Assembly (NCBI GenBank): GCA_002337055.1 | Contig: DDFG01000005.1 | Coordinates: 137,037-201,036, forward strand | Reading direction: 5' to 3' | Length of the DNA stretch: 64,000 bases | Source of the DNA: Betaproteobacteria bacterium UBA1934 | GTDB taxonomy: Bacteria > Pseudomonadota > Gammaproteobacteria > Burkholderiales > Rhodocyclaceae | Part shown: piece by piece, positions 1 to 7,131 of the stretch | Layout: each line of letters opens with the position of its first letter | Position numbering within the stretch: position 1 is the stretch's first letter | Translations under genes and position numbers: made by a program | The notes under the pieces: generated by a model | What the model saw: only the letters and a program-made list of their open reading frames with translations | Told to the model about the DNA's origin: nothing | Databases searched by the model: none

Positions 1-22
1 AATTGTCGATCATCAAAAGCAT
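1..22 (-). CDS. trpG: Anthranilate synthase component II, N-terminus only (cut by window edge)
   Basis: On the minus strand an ATG at 22 opens the reading frame M-L-L-M-I-D-N before the window ends. That is the standard beginning of TrpG/PabA glutamine amidotransferases, which supply ammonia to TrpE. A GGTGAG ribosome binding site lies a few bases upstream after a run of A. A Trp-containing leader ORF precedes it, and trpE lies about 3.3 kb upstream on the same strand, which supports TrpG over PabA. Only seven codons are visible, so the call rests on the N-terminal motif and the context. Confidence 0.7.
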
Positions 23-43
23 TTTTTCTCACCCTGGAACGGT

Positions 44-105
44 GGGCGCCGCGGGCGCCCGGTTCGATGATGGCCTAGTATCAGGCCGCTTGCCCATGGC
101 GGGCA
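44..105 (-). promoter_or_regulatory. Hairpin series in the trpG leader
   Basis: Between the leader ORF and trpG the minus-strand transcript can form three successive hairpins. They are TGCCC/GGGCA (91-105), GGCCT/AGGCC (72-87) and a perfect 7-bp stem GGGCGCC/GGCGCCC with a 3-nt loop (44-60). No run of U follows the last stem, so it is not a classical intrinsic terminator. Position after a Trp-codon ORF and before trpG suggests attenuation-type control, either of transcription or of ribosome access. This is inference from layout. Confidence 0.5.
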
Positions 106-114
106 GGGAAGGAC

Positions 115-180
115 TCAGCGCGCAGGCTTACGCCAGCGCCAGCAGGTCACGAAAGAGGCGGAGTGAAAGGCAATCGACAT
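115..180 (-). CDS. Putative Trp-containing leader peptide before trpG, 21 aa
   Basis: The minus-strand ORF runs from an ATG at 180 to a TGA at 115. Its C-terminal half contains C-W-R-W-R-K, that is two Trp codons separated by one Arg codon. It lies 92 nt upstream of the trpG start and is followed by several potential hairpins. The putative promoter places transcription initiation at or next to the ATG, so the mRNA would be leaderless. Small Trp-rich ORFs before trp genes are known attenuation leaders. The function here is inferred from position and codon content, not from homology. Confidence 0.5.
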   Translation of the reverse strand: MSIAFHSASFVTCWRWRKPAR

Positions 181-186
181 GGCTCG

Positions 187-215
187 ATTATTCCATGCGC
201 TCACGCAAGGGGCAA
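187..215 (-). promoter_or_regulatory. Putative sigma-70 promoter for the trpG leader
   Basis: On the minus strand TTGCCC (-35, 210-215) and AATAAT (-10, 187-192) are separated by 17 nt. The expected start site falls at about 180, coinciding with the ATG of the leader ORF. Confidence 0.45.
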
Positions 216-363
216 GCGCCGATGCGGAACGGCCGCCCCACCCGGCCTGCGGCTGGCAAGACGCGCCGATACGGCAAATCGGGCACGAAGACAAACCGAC
301 CCATACTGGAATTTTCGTTTAAAATCCGCGCTTTCCAGACCGGATCGCCGCATCCACCCGCCC

Positions 364-1812
364 TTGCTCTCCGTTTCCAGACATCCTCTCCGACTGCTGG
401 CCGCCATCTCCATTGCCATCCTCGTCTGGCGCCTGGCCGTGATTCATGCCCTGGGCATCACGCTCTATGTCGACGAGGCCCAATACTGGACATGGGCGCA
501 GGATCTGGAGTGGGGCTATTTTTCGAAGCCGCCCGGCGTGGCGCTGCTGATCGCGGCCTCGACCGCGCTCTTCGGCGACGGCACTCTCGGCGTCAAGGCC
601 CTGGCCATGCTCTGCTACATCGCCAGCGCCTGGCTCGCGCGCGGCATCGCGTTGCGCCTGTTCGACGAAGAAACCGGCTTCTGGTCGGCCATCGCCATTC
701 TGACCCTGCCGATGTTCGCCTGGCTAGGCCTGTTCGTCTCCACCGACGCGCTGCTGACGGTGGGCTGGCTGGCGGCGCTGTGGTTGTTGCTGCGGGCGCT
801 TGACAGCGATACCTGGCTCGACTGGCTGTTGATCGGCGTGGTGTGCGGGCTCGGCCTGCTCTCGAAGTACATGATGATCGCCTGGGGCGTAGCCGCGCTG
901 ACCTGGCTGATCTGTTTCGAGCATGAGCGTCTGCGTTCGCCCAAACCCTGGATCGCGGCGCTGGTGGCGCTGCTCATCCTGAGCCCCAATCTGATCTGGA
1001 ACGTCGTCAACGATTTTCCGACCCTGCGCCATACAGCCGAGATCACGGTCGGTAAACGGGCGGTGGGCGGCCCATCGGCGCTGGGCGAATTTCTCGGCGC
1101 GCAATGGATCGCCTTTGGCCCCATCCTCGGCAGCGCCGGCCTCGTACTGCTGTTCGGCGGCCGCAGCCTGTGGCACAACACGCGATATCGCTTGCTGCTG
1201 TGGTTTGCCCTGCCTCTGTGGGGTGTGGTCTCGGTCCAGGCCTGGAAGAGCGGCGCCAATGCCAACTGGGCGGCACCCGCCTTCGCGCCCGCCGCCATTG
1301 CGGTAGTCGCCTGGCTGCTGCAACGCCGGTGGCGGCAGGTGCTCGCAGCCGGCCTGGCGCTCAATCTCCTGCTGGTCAGTGTAATCTATCACTGGCCCCA
1401 ATTGCTGGCGCTGGCAGGCGCCGAGAGCGCCAAGCTCGACCCCTACGCCCGCGCCCGCGGCTGGGACGACATCGGCCGCCAGTTGCAACCGCTGTTCGCC
1501 GCCCATCCCGGCGCCGTGCTGGTCGCCGACAATCGTACGGTGATGGCGCACCTGCTCTACGAATTGCGCGCCGTCGAACCGCCGGCGGCCAGTTGGGACC
1601 CGACGCACAGCAAGGCCGATCACTACAAGATGAGTACCGACCTCAACGCCTATCGGGGTCGCGACCTGATCTTCGTGACCCGCGAATCGCCGCCCGATTT
1701 TTCGCGCTACGGCGAATCCAGCGCCCACATTGCAGCCTTGAAGGCCCCGCTACCCGGGGGACGTTCCTTCGACGTCCAGGTTTATCTTGTCCGTGAATTT
1801 AAGGGCTATTGA
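364..1812 (+). CDS. GT39/ArnT-like membrane glycosyltransferase
   Basis: Integral membrane protein of about 482 residues resembling the ArnT/PMT (GT39, GT-C fold) family, which transfers sugars from polyprenyl-phosphate donors to lipid or protein on the periplasmic side. After the first membrane helix comes V-D-E-A-Q-Y-W, the acidic luminal motif typical of these enzymes, then F-S-K-P-P-G and roughly ten further hydrophobic segments with a short soluble C-terminus. The frame is open from a GTG at 163, but the first about 67 codons are Arg/Pro-rich and overlap an A/T-rich promoter-like stretch near 315, so a TTG at 364 is preferred. It overlaps the following PAP2 gene by 26 nt, suggesting co-translation and perhaps a joint role in lipid A or polyprenyl-lipid modification. 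The substrate is unknown. Confidence 0.75.
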   Translation: MLSVSRHPLRLLAAISIAILVWRLAVIHALGITLYVDEAQYWTWAQDLEWGYFSKPPGVALLIAASTALFGDGTLGVKALAMLCYIASAWLARGIALRLFDEETGFWSAIAILTLPMFAWLGLFVSTDALLTVGWLAALWLLLRALDSDTWLDWLLIGVVCGLGLLSKYMMIAWGVAALTWLICFEHERLRSPKPWIAALVALLILSPNLIWNVVNDFPTLRHTAEITVGKRAVGGPSALGEFLGAQWIAFGPILGSAGLVLLFGGRSLWHNTRYRLLLWFALPLWGVVSVQAWKSGANANWAAPAFAPAAIAVVAWLLQRRWRQVLAAGLALNLLLVSVIYHWPQLLALAGAESAKLDPYARARGWDDIGRQLQPLFAAHPGAVLVADNRTVMAHLLYELRAVEPPAASWDPTHSKADHYKMSTDLNAYRGRDLIFVTRESPPDFSRYGESSAHIAALKAPLPGGRSFDVQVYLVREFKGY

Positions 1813-2509
1813 ACTCCGCATCGCACTCGCCGCTTTCGCGCTGGCGGCGGTGGCGTTCGTCGCCTTTCCGGAAATCGATCTCGCCGCCAGCGGCCTGTTT
1901 TTCCGCAACGGCGAATGGCTGCTCTCACCCTACTCGGCCTGGCTGGCTTTGCCTTATTACGGCATGCCGCGTGTCGGTCAGGCCATCGTGCTGACCTTGC
2001 TGGTGCTGACCCCACTCAGCTTCTTGCCGCGACTGACCCGCCTGCGCCCGCACCGCGGCACACTGGCCTTTCTGCTCTGCGCCGCGCTGATCGGGCCGAT
2101 CGGGCTGGTCGATGCGGTGCTCAAGGAACACTCCGGCCGCGCCCGCCCGATCAACGTCCAGCTCTTCGGCGGCGACAAGGTGTTCACACCGGCCTTCATC
2201 CCCGCCGACCAGTGCCGCAAGAACTGCGCATTCGTCAGCGGCCACGTCGCCTCGGCCTCGTTCTTCATGGCCTTCGGCTGGCTCGCCGCGCCCCGTACCC
2301 GCCGCCGCTGGCTGATCGGCGGCGCCGCCTGCGCCGGCTTCATGACCGTCGTGCGCATGCTGCCGGGCGGCCATTTCCTGTCCGACGCGCTATTCGCGTG
2401 GTTTATCGTCTATTTCACGCTGTGGGCAGTGGAATGGGCCTTCCGCAAGCTGGGCTGGCTACCCGCTTCCTCGCCGTCCGCCGAACCGTCCGCTTCCGGC
2501 ACGACCTGA
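1787..2509 (+). CDS. PAP2-family membrane phosphatase
   Basis: A 240-aa membrane protein with the three-part acid phosphatase signature of the PAP2 family: K-E-H-S-G-R-A-R-P, then C-A-F-V-S-G-H, then R-M-L-P-G-G-H-F-L-S-D. The last two motifs carry the catalytic histidines. Family members remove phosphate from lipid A, undecaprenyl pyrophosphate or phosphatidate at the outer face of the inner membrane. The start is a TTG (1787), with a GTG two codons later as an alternative, and it lies inside the upstream GT39 gene. The pairing with an ArnT-like enzyme suggests lipid A or carrier-lipid processing. The 3' end overlaps the convergent MerR gene by 100 nt. Confidence 0.82.
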   Translation: MSVNLRAIELRIALAAFALAAVAFVAFPEIDLAASGLFFRNGEWLLSPYSAWLALPYYGMPRVGQAIVLTLLVLTPLSFLPRLTRLRPHRGTLAFLLCAALIGPIGLVDAVLKEHSGRARPINVQLFGGDKVFTPAFIPADQCRKNCAFVSGHVASASFFMAFGWLAAPRTRRRWLIGGAACAGFMTVVRMLPGGHFLSDALFAWFIVYFTLWAVEWAFRKLGWLPASSPSAEPSASGTT

Positions 2510-3033
2510 GCGGCGCGGCTGGCGGCACGAATCCGGGCCACATCCTCGGTAGAAAACCCGAGACCGGATAAAAACGCTTGATGAGCGGCGGGATGCGTCT
2601 GCTCGAACAGCGCATGAAATCGTTCCATCTCCGGTTCGTCCAGACCGGCTTCGCGCAGTTGGTCGACAAATTCCCGACGGGAAAGCGCCGGCTCTCCCGG
2701 CAACAGGGCCGGTGCCAGTAACAGTTTGGCCACTCTCGCCTGCTGCGCCCGCAGCGCTTGTATGCGCTCGCCGAGTTCGGCGAGGTGGCGGGCCAGCGCA
2801 CCCTTGGCGTTGGATGCCTCGGCGCTGGCCAGCACCGCTGGAATCCGGTCGACCGGCACACCGGCGCGGCGCAAGGTGCAGATGTGCTCGAGACGCTGGC
2901 GCTCGGCCTCGCCGTAGAGTCGATAACCTGCCTCGCTGCGGACGGACGGAACGAGCAGTCCGACCCGATGGTAGTAGAGCAAGGTGCTGCGCGACAGGCC
3001 AAACTGTCTGGCCAGGGCGGTGACGGTATGCAT
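2410..3033 (-). CDS. MerR-family transcriptional regulator
   Basis: A 207-aa protein with an N-terminal MerR winged helix: L-A-R-Q-F-G-L-S-R-S-T-L-L-Y-Y as recognition helix, then Y-R-L-Y-G-E-A-E-R-Q-R-L. A coiled coil follows (residues about 85-115), then a C-terminal helical module (about 120-175) containing F-H-A-L-F-E-Q-T-H-P. That module is also encoded alone by the small gene just upstream. No metal-binding cysteines are evident, so it is not a metal sensor of the MerR/CueR type. Its last about 33 codons overlap the convergent PAP2 gene. The effector is unknown. Confidence 0.85.
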   Translation of the reverse strand: MHTVTALARQFGLSRSTLLYYHRVGLLVPSVRSEAGYRLYGEAERQRLEHICTLRRAGVPVDRIPAVLASAEASNAKGALARHLAELGERIQALRAQQARVAKLLLAPALLPGEPALSRREFVDQLREAGLDEPEMERFHALFEQTHPAAHQAFLSGLGFSTEDVARIRAASRAAQVVPEADGSADGEEAGSQPSLRKAHSTAHSVK

Positions 3034-3089
3034 GGGTTTCTCCCCCGGAGTCGCCCGCAGGCGGGGCGGCCTGCGGGCATTGGGCTGGC

Positions 3090-3278
3090 TTACTGGCGGG
3101 AGCGTTGTCTCACGCTGGCGATGGCCGGGGCATCCATTCCCAGCAGTTCGAGCAGCGCCTGGTGCTGTTCGGGGTGCGCCTGTTCATAGGCGCGGTGGAA
3201 GGCCTCCATCTGTGCGTCGCTGACCTGGGCGGCGCGCAGCGCGCTCACGAAAACAGCCTTGTCGAGTGGCAAAGTCAT
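3090..3278 (-). CDS. Small stand-alone MerR C-terminal-domain protein, 62 aa
   Basis: Predicted 62-aa protein starting at ATG 3278; an in-frame ATG at 3344 lies upstream but the intervening codons do not look protein-like. From residue 9 it aligns without gaps to the C-terminal module of the adjacent MerR regulator, with 23 identities over 52 positions including E-Q-x-H-P-x-x-H-Q-A. It therefore looks like the effector or oligomerisation domain without a DNA-binding head. It is transcribed just ahead of the MerR gene (56-nt gap) and downstream of trpE. It may act as a modulator or hetero-partner of the regulator; this is inference. Confidence 0.65.
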   Translation of the reverse strand: MTLPLDKAVFVSALRAAQVSDAQMEAFHRAYEQAHPEQHQALLELLGMDAPAIASVRQRSRQ

Positions 3279-3362
3279 CGGTTTCTCCTGTGTCTGCCGA
3301 AATTGGCCAGCGCAGGATGGGGCGTGCACCGATAGTCGGGTCAAGCCCCACTTGTGCCGCCA

Positions 3363-4838
3363 TCACTCGATGCGCGTATCCAGCCCCGATTCGGCCAGTT
3401 CCGCCGCGCGCAGCACCGCCCGGGCCTTGTTCTGCGTTTCCTGCCACTCCGAGAGCGGGTCGGAATCGGCGACGATGCCGGCGCCCGCCTGCACATTCAG
3501 TTGTCCGTCCTTCAGTACTGCGGTGCGGATGGCGATGGCCAGATCCATGTCGCCATGGAAGCCGACATAACCGACGGCACCCGCGTAAATGCCGCGTTTG
3601 ACCGGTTCCAGTTCGTCGATGATCTCCATCGCCCGCACCTTCGGCGCACCGGACACGGTGCCGGCCGGAAAGGTCGCCTTGAGCACGTCGAGCGCGTTCA
3701 GCCCCGGTTGCAGCTTGCCTTCGACGTTGGAAACGATGTGCATCACATGCGAGTAACGCTCGATCATCATGTTCTCGGTCACCCGCACGCTGCCGGTCTG
3801 GGCGACACGCCCGCAGTCGTTGCGACCAAGATCGAGCAATTGCACATGTTCGGCGCGCTCCTTCTGGTCGGCCAGGAGATCTTCCGCCAGCGCCGCGTCC
3901 TCGTCCGGCGAGGCGCCGCGTTTGCGCGTGCCGGCAATCGGCCGCACCGTCACGGTGTCGCCCTCAAGGCGCACCAGAATCTCCGGCGAGGCGCCGACGA
4001 TGTGAAAATCCTCGCAGTCGAAATAGAACATGTAGGGTGAGGGATTCAGGCTCCGGAGGCTCCGGTAGAGCGCCATCGGGCTGGCGGCATAGGGTTTGAC
4101 CATGCGCTGCGACAACACTACCTGCATGATGTCGCCATCCCTGATGTACTGCTTAGCCTTGACCACCGCCGCCTTGAATTGCGCCTCGCCGAAGATGGAG
4201 ACGGCCGGCGCCGACACCGCCGGGCTTTCCTGCGGAATGGCGACCGGCGCGCGCAGTTTGGCGAGCAGTTCCTTCAGCCGCGCCCGCGCCTTCTGGTAAG
4301 CGCCCGGCACGCCCGGTTCGGCATAGACGACCAGGGTCAGCTTGCCGGAGAGATTGTCGACCACCGCGATTTCTTCCGAAAGCAGCAGCAGGATATCCGG
4401 CGTTTGCAGCGCATCCGGCTTTTCGCGCTTGGTCAGTCGGGTTTCGACATAACGCACGGTGTCGTAGCCGAAGGCCCCGACCAGCCCGCCGCAGAAACGC
4501 GGCAGCCCGGCATGCGGGGCGGCGCGGAAGCGTCGCATGAACTTGCCGATGAAATCGAGCGGATTGGTGTCGTCCTCGCGCTCGGCAATGCGATGCCCGG
4601 TCAGCACCAGCACCTGGTGGCCGTATACCGCGATGCGGGTCGGGCTGGCCAGCCCGATGAAGGAATAGCGGCCGAAGCGCTCGCCGCCCTGCACCGATTC
4701 GAGCAGGTAGGTGTAGGGGCCGTTGGCGAGCTTGAGATAGATGGAAAGCGGCGTGTCGAGATCGGCAAAGGTCTCGAGCGTCACCGGAATGCGGTTATAG
4801 CCCTGCGCGGCGAGGGCGTTGAATTCGGTTTCGGTCAT
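3363..4838 (-). CDS. trpE: Anthranilate synthase component I
   Basis: 491-aa TrpE, which converts chorismate and glutamine-derived ammonia to anthranilate, the first step of tryptophan synthesis. Family motifs include G-A-S-P-E-I-L-V-R, P-I-A-G-T-R-K-R-G, L-D-L-G-R-N-D-C-G-R and F-P-A-G-T-V-S-G-A-P-K-V-R. The N-terminal region has L-L-E-S-V-Q-G-G-E-R-F-G-R-Y-S, the conserved segment of the Trp feedback site. ATG 4838 with a GAGG ribosome binding site is chosen over an upstream in-frame codon at 4898. A Trp-rich leader ORF and gph precede it on the same strand. trpG is not adjacent but lies at the window edge. Confidence 0.96.
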   Translation of the reverse strand: MTETEFNALAAQGYNRIPVTLETFADLDTPLSIYLKLANGPYTYLLESVQGGERFGRYSFIGLASPTRIAVYGHQVLVLTGHRIAEREDDTNPLDFIGKFMRRFRAAPHAGLPRFCGGLVGAFGYDTVRYVETRLTKREKPDALQTPDILLLLSEEIAVVDNLSGKLTLVVYAEPGVPGAYQKARARLKELLAKLRAPVAIPQESPAVSAPAVSIFGEAQFKAAVVKAKQYIRDGDIMQVVLSQRMVKPYAASPMALYRSLRSLNPSPYMFYFDCEDFHIVGASPEILVRLEGDTVTVRPIAGTRKRGASPDEDAALAEDLLADQKERAEHVQLLDLGRNDCGRVAQTGSVRVTENMMIERYSHVMHIVSNVEGKLQPGLNALDVLKATFPAGTVSGAPKVRAMEIIDELEPVKRGIYAGAVGYVGFHGDMDLAIAIRTAVLKDGQLNVQAGAGIVADSDPLSEWQETQNKARAVLRAAELAESGLDTRIE

Positions 4839-4910
4839 GGGAGCCTCACAAAAACGGGATTTGACGGTGCGCGCGGCGAACGCGCCGGATACTGCCAACG
4901 TGAAAAGGGA

Positions 4911-4967
4911 TCAGCGACGCCAGGGGCGCCAGCCGTGCCATTCTTTCCAGTTGCGCAGGGTCGTCAT
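4911..4967 (-). CDS. Putative trpE leader peptide with four Trp codons, 18 aa
   Basis: The short minus-strand ORF begins at ATG 4967, which overlaps the gph stop codon (ATGA), and ends 72 nt before trpE. The peptide reads M-T-T-L-R-N-W-K-E-W-H-G-W-R-P-W-R-R. Trp occupies codons 7, 10, 13 and 16, so every third codon is TGG and 4 of 18 residues are Trp. It has no obvious Shine-Dalgarno sequence of its own, so translation would be coupled to gph. Such Trp density in front of trpE strongly suggests ribosome-mediated attenuation. A 5-bp hairpin GCGCG/CGCGC (4871-4885) follows, but no clear terminator is readable. Confidence 0.65.
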   Translation of the reverse strand: MTTLRNWKEWHGWRPWRR

Positions 4968-5641
4968 GTTTTTGCGGGCAGGGTCGAAACAAGCCGCGCA
5001 TGGGCGGCGACAAGGTCCGATACTAGCGCATCGCAGTCGGCGACGTCCACCGGCTCGCCCTCGTTGTACCCGTAGGGCACGCAAAACACCGGGCAACCGG
5101 CGGCGCGGGCAGCCTGGATGTCGTTCATGGAATCGCCGATATGCAGATTCTCGGTCGGCCGCGTGCCCATGATGCGGCAGGCGTGCAGAAGCGGTTCCGG
5201 ATGCGGTTTCTTGTGGGCGGTGGTGTCGCCCGAGACGACGACGTCGAAATAGTCGGCCAACCCCACCCGCTCGAGCAGGATTTCGGTGAATTCGCCGGGC
5301 TTGTTGGTCACCACCGCCATTTTGTAGCCTGCGGCGCGAAAAGCGTGCAAGCCCTCGACCACGCCAGGGTAGATCTGCGTCGCAACGCCATTGACCGCGG
5401 CGTAGTGGCGGCGGAACACGACAATGCCTTCATGCAGGCGGTCGGCACTCGGCGGGCGGCCATGCGTCAGGCAGCGCTCGACCAGCACGGCCATACCTTT
5501 GCCGACGAAGGCGTGAATCTCGGCCGGACTGCGCGCCGGTTCGTTCAGTTCGGCCAGCATGCGCTGGCAGGCCTCGGCCAGATCGGCAATGGTGTCGAGC
5601 AGCGTGCCGTCGAGGTCGAAGCTGACCGAACGAATGGTCAT
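4964..5641 (-). CDS. gph: Phosphoglycolate phosphatase
   Basis: 225-aa HAD-superfamily hydrolase that dephosphorylates 2-phosphoglycolate. Motif I is F-D-L-D-G-T-L-L-D-T with the nucleophile and acid/base aspartates, motif II V-V-T-N-K, motif III K-K-P-H-P-E-P-L, motif IV H-I-G-D-S-M-N-D. The cap domain lies between motifs I and II as in the Gph subfamily. The start overlaps rpe by 4 nt and the stop overlaps the trpE leader ORF by 4 nt. The rpe-gph-trpE order is common in Beta- and Gammaproteobacteria. Confidence 0.93.
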   Translation of the reverse strand: MTIRSVSFDLDGTLLDTIADLAEACQRMLAELNEPARSPAEIHAFVGKGMAVLVERCLTHGRPPSADRLHEGIVVFRRHYAAVNGVATQIYPGVVEGLHAFRAAGYKMAVVTNKPGEFTEILLERVGLADYFDVVVSGDTTAHKKPHPEPLLHACRIMGTRPTENLHIGDSMNDIQAARAAGCPVFCVPYGYNEGEPVDVADCDALVSDLVAAHARLVSTLPAKT

Positions 5642-6339
5642 GCCTCCGCCAGTTCGCTTCGCAATGCTGCGATGATCGAATCGTAGCGGTGCGGGTCGCT
5701 GTCCGTGCCGGCACCGAACACGGCCGAACCGGCCACGAAGCTGTCGATGCCCGCGCGCGCGATATCGGCGATGTTGGCCGGATTGACGCCGCCGTCGATT
5801 TCAAGGCGGATGCGGCGGCCGCTGTCGCGCTCGTAGGCGTCGAGCTTCGCCCGCGCCACCCGGGCCTTGGTCAGCGCCGCGGGGATGAATTTCTGGCCGC
5901 CGAAGCCGGGGTTCACGCTCATCAACAAAACCACGTCGAGCTTGTCCATGACGTAGTCCATGCAATCGAGCGGTGTCGCCGGGTTGAACACCAGACCGGC
6001 CTGGCAGCCGCTATCGCGGATCAGGCCGAGGGTGCGGTCGATGTGCTCGGACGCTTCGGGGTGAAAGGTGATGATGTTGGCACCCGCCTTGGCGAAATCG
6101 GGCACAATGCGGTCGACCGGTTTGACCATCAGATGCACGTCGATCGGCGCGTTCGTGCACGGGCGAATGGCCTCGCACACCAGCGGGCCGATGGTCAGGT
6201 TGGGGACGTAATGGTTATCCATCACGTCGAAATGAATCCAGTCCGCGCCTGCCGCAACAACGTTCTGAACCTCTTCGCCCAGCTTGGCGAAATTGGCGGA
6301 AAGCAGGCTCGGGGCGATGACGAAATCTCGGGCAGACAT
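5638..6339 (-). CDS. rpe: Ribulose-phosphate 3-epimerase
   Basis: 233-aa TIM-barrel enzyme interconverting ribulose 5-phosphate and xylulose 5-phosphate. Diagnostic segments are A-P-S-L-L-S-A-N-F, D-V-M-D-N-H-Y-V-P-N, D-V-H-L-M-V, M-S-V-N-P-G-F-G-G-Q and E-I-D-G-G-V-N, which hold the catalytic aspartates and metal ligands. ATG 6339 with a GGAG ribosome binding site is preferred over the ATG four codons upstream. It opens the rpe-gph-leader-trpE transcription unit and is divergent from apaG. Confidence 0.95.
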   Translation of the reverse strand: MSARDFVIAPSLLSANFAKLGEEVQNVVAAGADWIHFDVMDNHYVPNLTIGPLVCEAIRPCTNAPIDVHLMVKPVDRIVPDFAKAGANIITFHPEASEHIDRTLGLIRDSGCQAGLVFNPATPLDCMDYVMDKLDVVLLMSVNPGFGGQKFIPAALTKARVARAKLDAYERDSGRRIRLEIDGGVNPANIADIARAGIDSFVAGSAVFGAGTDSDPHRYDSIIAALRSELAEA

Positions 6340-6437
6340 GCGGAACTCCAACGGCAGGCGACAAAGCTTGCATTATCCTTGAAACCGTTCGCCTTTGCCG
6401 GTGTCTCATCCAACGTCAATCACCTGCCGCGCACAAC

Positions 6438-6818
6438 ATGGCCGAAAAATTTCCGCATATCGAAGTCGTCGCCGTCCCGCAATATCTTGCCGATCAGTCC
6501 GACCCTGATCAGCACCGCCATGTGTTTGCTTATACGATCACCGTCACCAATACGGGCGGCACGCCCGCGCAATTGATTGCGCGTCACTGGATCATCACCG
6601 ACGCCGACGGCAAGGTAGAAGAAGTGCGCGGCCTGGGTGTCGTCGGGCATCAGCCCCTGCTGCAACCGGGCGAGCGCTTTCAATACACCAGCGGTTGCGT
6701 ACTGACCACGCCGATTGGCTCGATGCGCGGCAGTTATCGGCTGGTCACCGAAACCGGCGAGCCGTTTCTCGCCGACATTCCGGCCTTCACCCTCGCAGCG
6801 CCTCGCATCCTGCACTGA
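6438..6818 (+). CDS. apaG: ApaG-domain protein
   Basis: 126-aa ApaG, an all-beta fibronectin-III-like protein associated with divalent cation (Co2+/Mg2+) tolerance and Ap4A metabolism. The molecular function is not settled. Characteristic features are Y-T-I-T-V-T-N-T-G, A-R-H-W-I-I-T-D and the glycine-rich G-L-G-V-V-G-H-Q-P loop, with length as expected for the family. It is divergent from rpe. Confidence 0.92.
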   Translation: MAEKFPHIEVVAVPQYLADQSDPDQHRHVFAYTITVTNTGGTPAQLIARHWIITDADGKVEEVRGLGVVGHQPLLQPGERFQYTSGCVLTTPIGSMRGSYRLVTETGEPFLADIPAFTLAAPRILH

Positions 6819-6930
6819 TTATCGTTTTAAATTCCGTGAATTAGGAATATTTTCAGCGATGTGAAATCGATCACGGCTGATACCGGCACGGGGGTGTAAA
6901 GTAATAGCATCCCCTACGGAAAGACTGCTC

Positions 6931-7131
6931 ATGCACCGGCGCAAGGTCATGGATGATCGACGGCAACAGGAACTCGGCCCGCCCGAAGGCTGGAAAGACC
7001 GTCGACATCAAGTCGAACGCCGACAGATCGGCGTGGCCGAAATCAGCTTGCAGGAATGGGTGCGCTGCCTTCCACGCGAATCCGTGATCGGCGCGGAAGG
7101 CGAAATGCTTAACTGCGATAGTCGGCGTTGA
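6931..7131 (+). CDS. Small Arg-rich hypothetical protein
   Basis: 66-aa ORF with ATG at 6931 and a GGAAAG element 10 nt upstream; an internal ATG seven codons later is possible. The sequence is rich in paired arginines (G-W-K-D-R-R-H-Q-V-E-R-R) followed by an amphipathic stretch V-A-E-I-S-L-Q-E-W. I do not recognise a function. A possible -10 element (TAAAGT or TAATAG, near 6897-6905) lies upstream. Its end overlaps the convergent argJ stop by 23 nt. It could be a small conserved protein of the lineage or a chance ORF. Confidence 0.4.
   Translation: MHRRKVMDDRRQQELGPPEGWKDRRHQVERRQIGVAEISLQEWVRCLPRESVIGAEGEMLNCDSRR

Noticed and set aside
3..803. Plus-strand frame of 266 codons at the left edge
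   Set aside because: Translation is Arg/Pro-rich without features and overlaps the GT39 gene in another frame.
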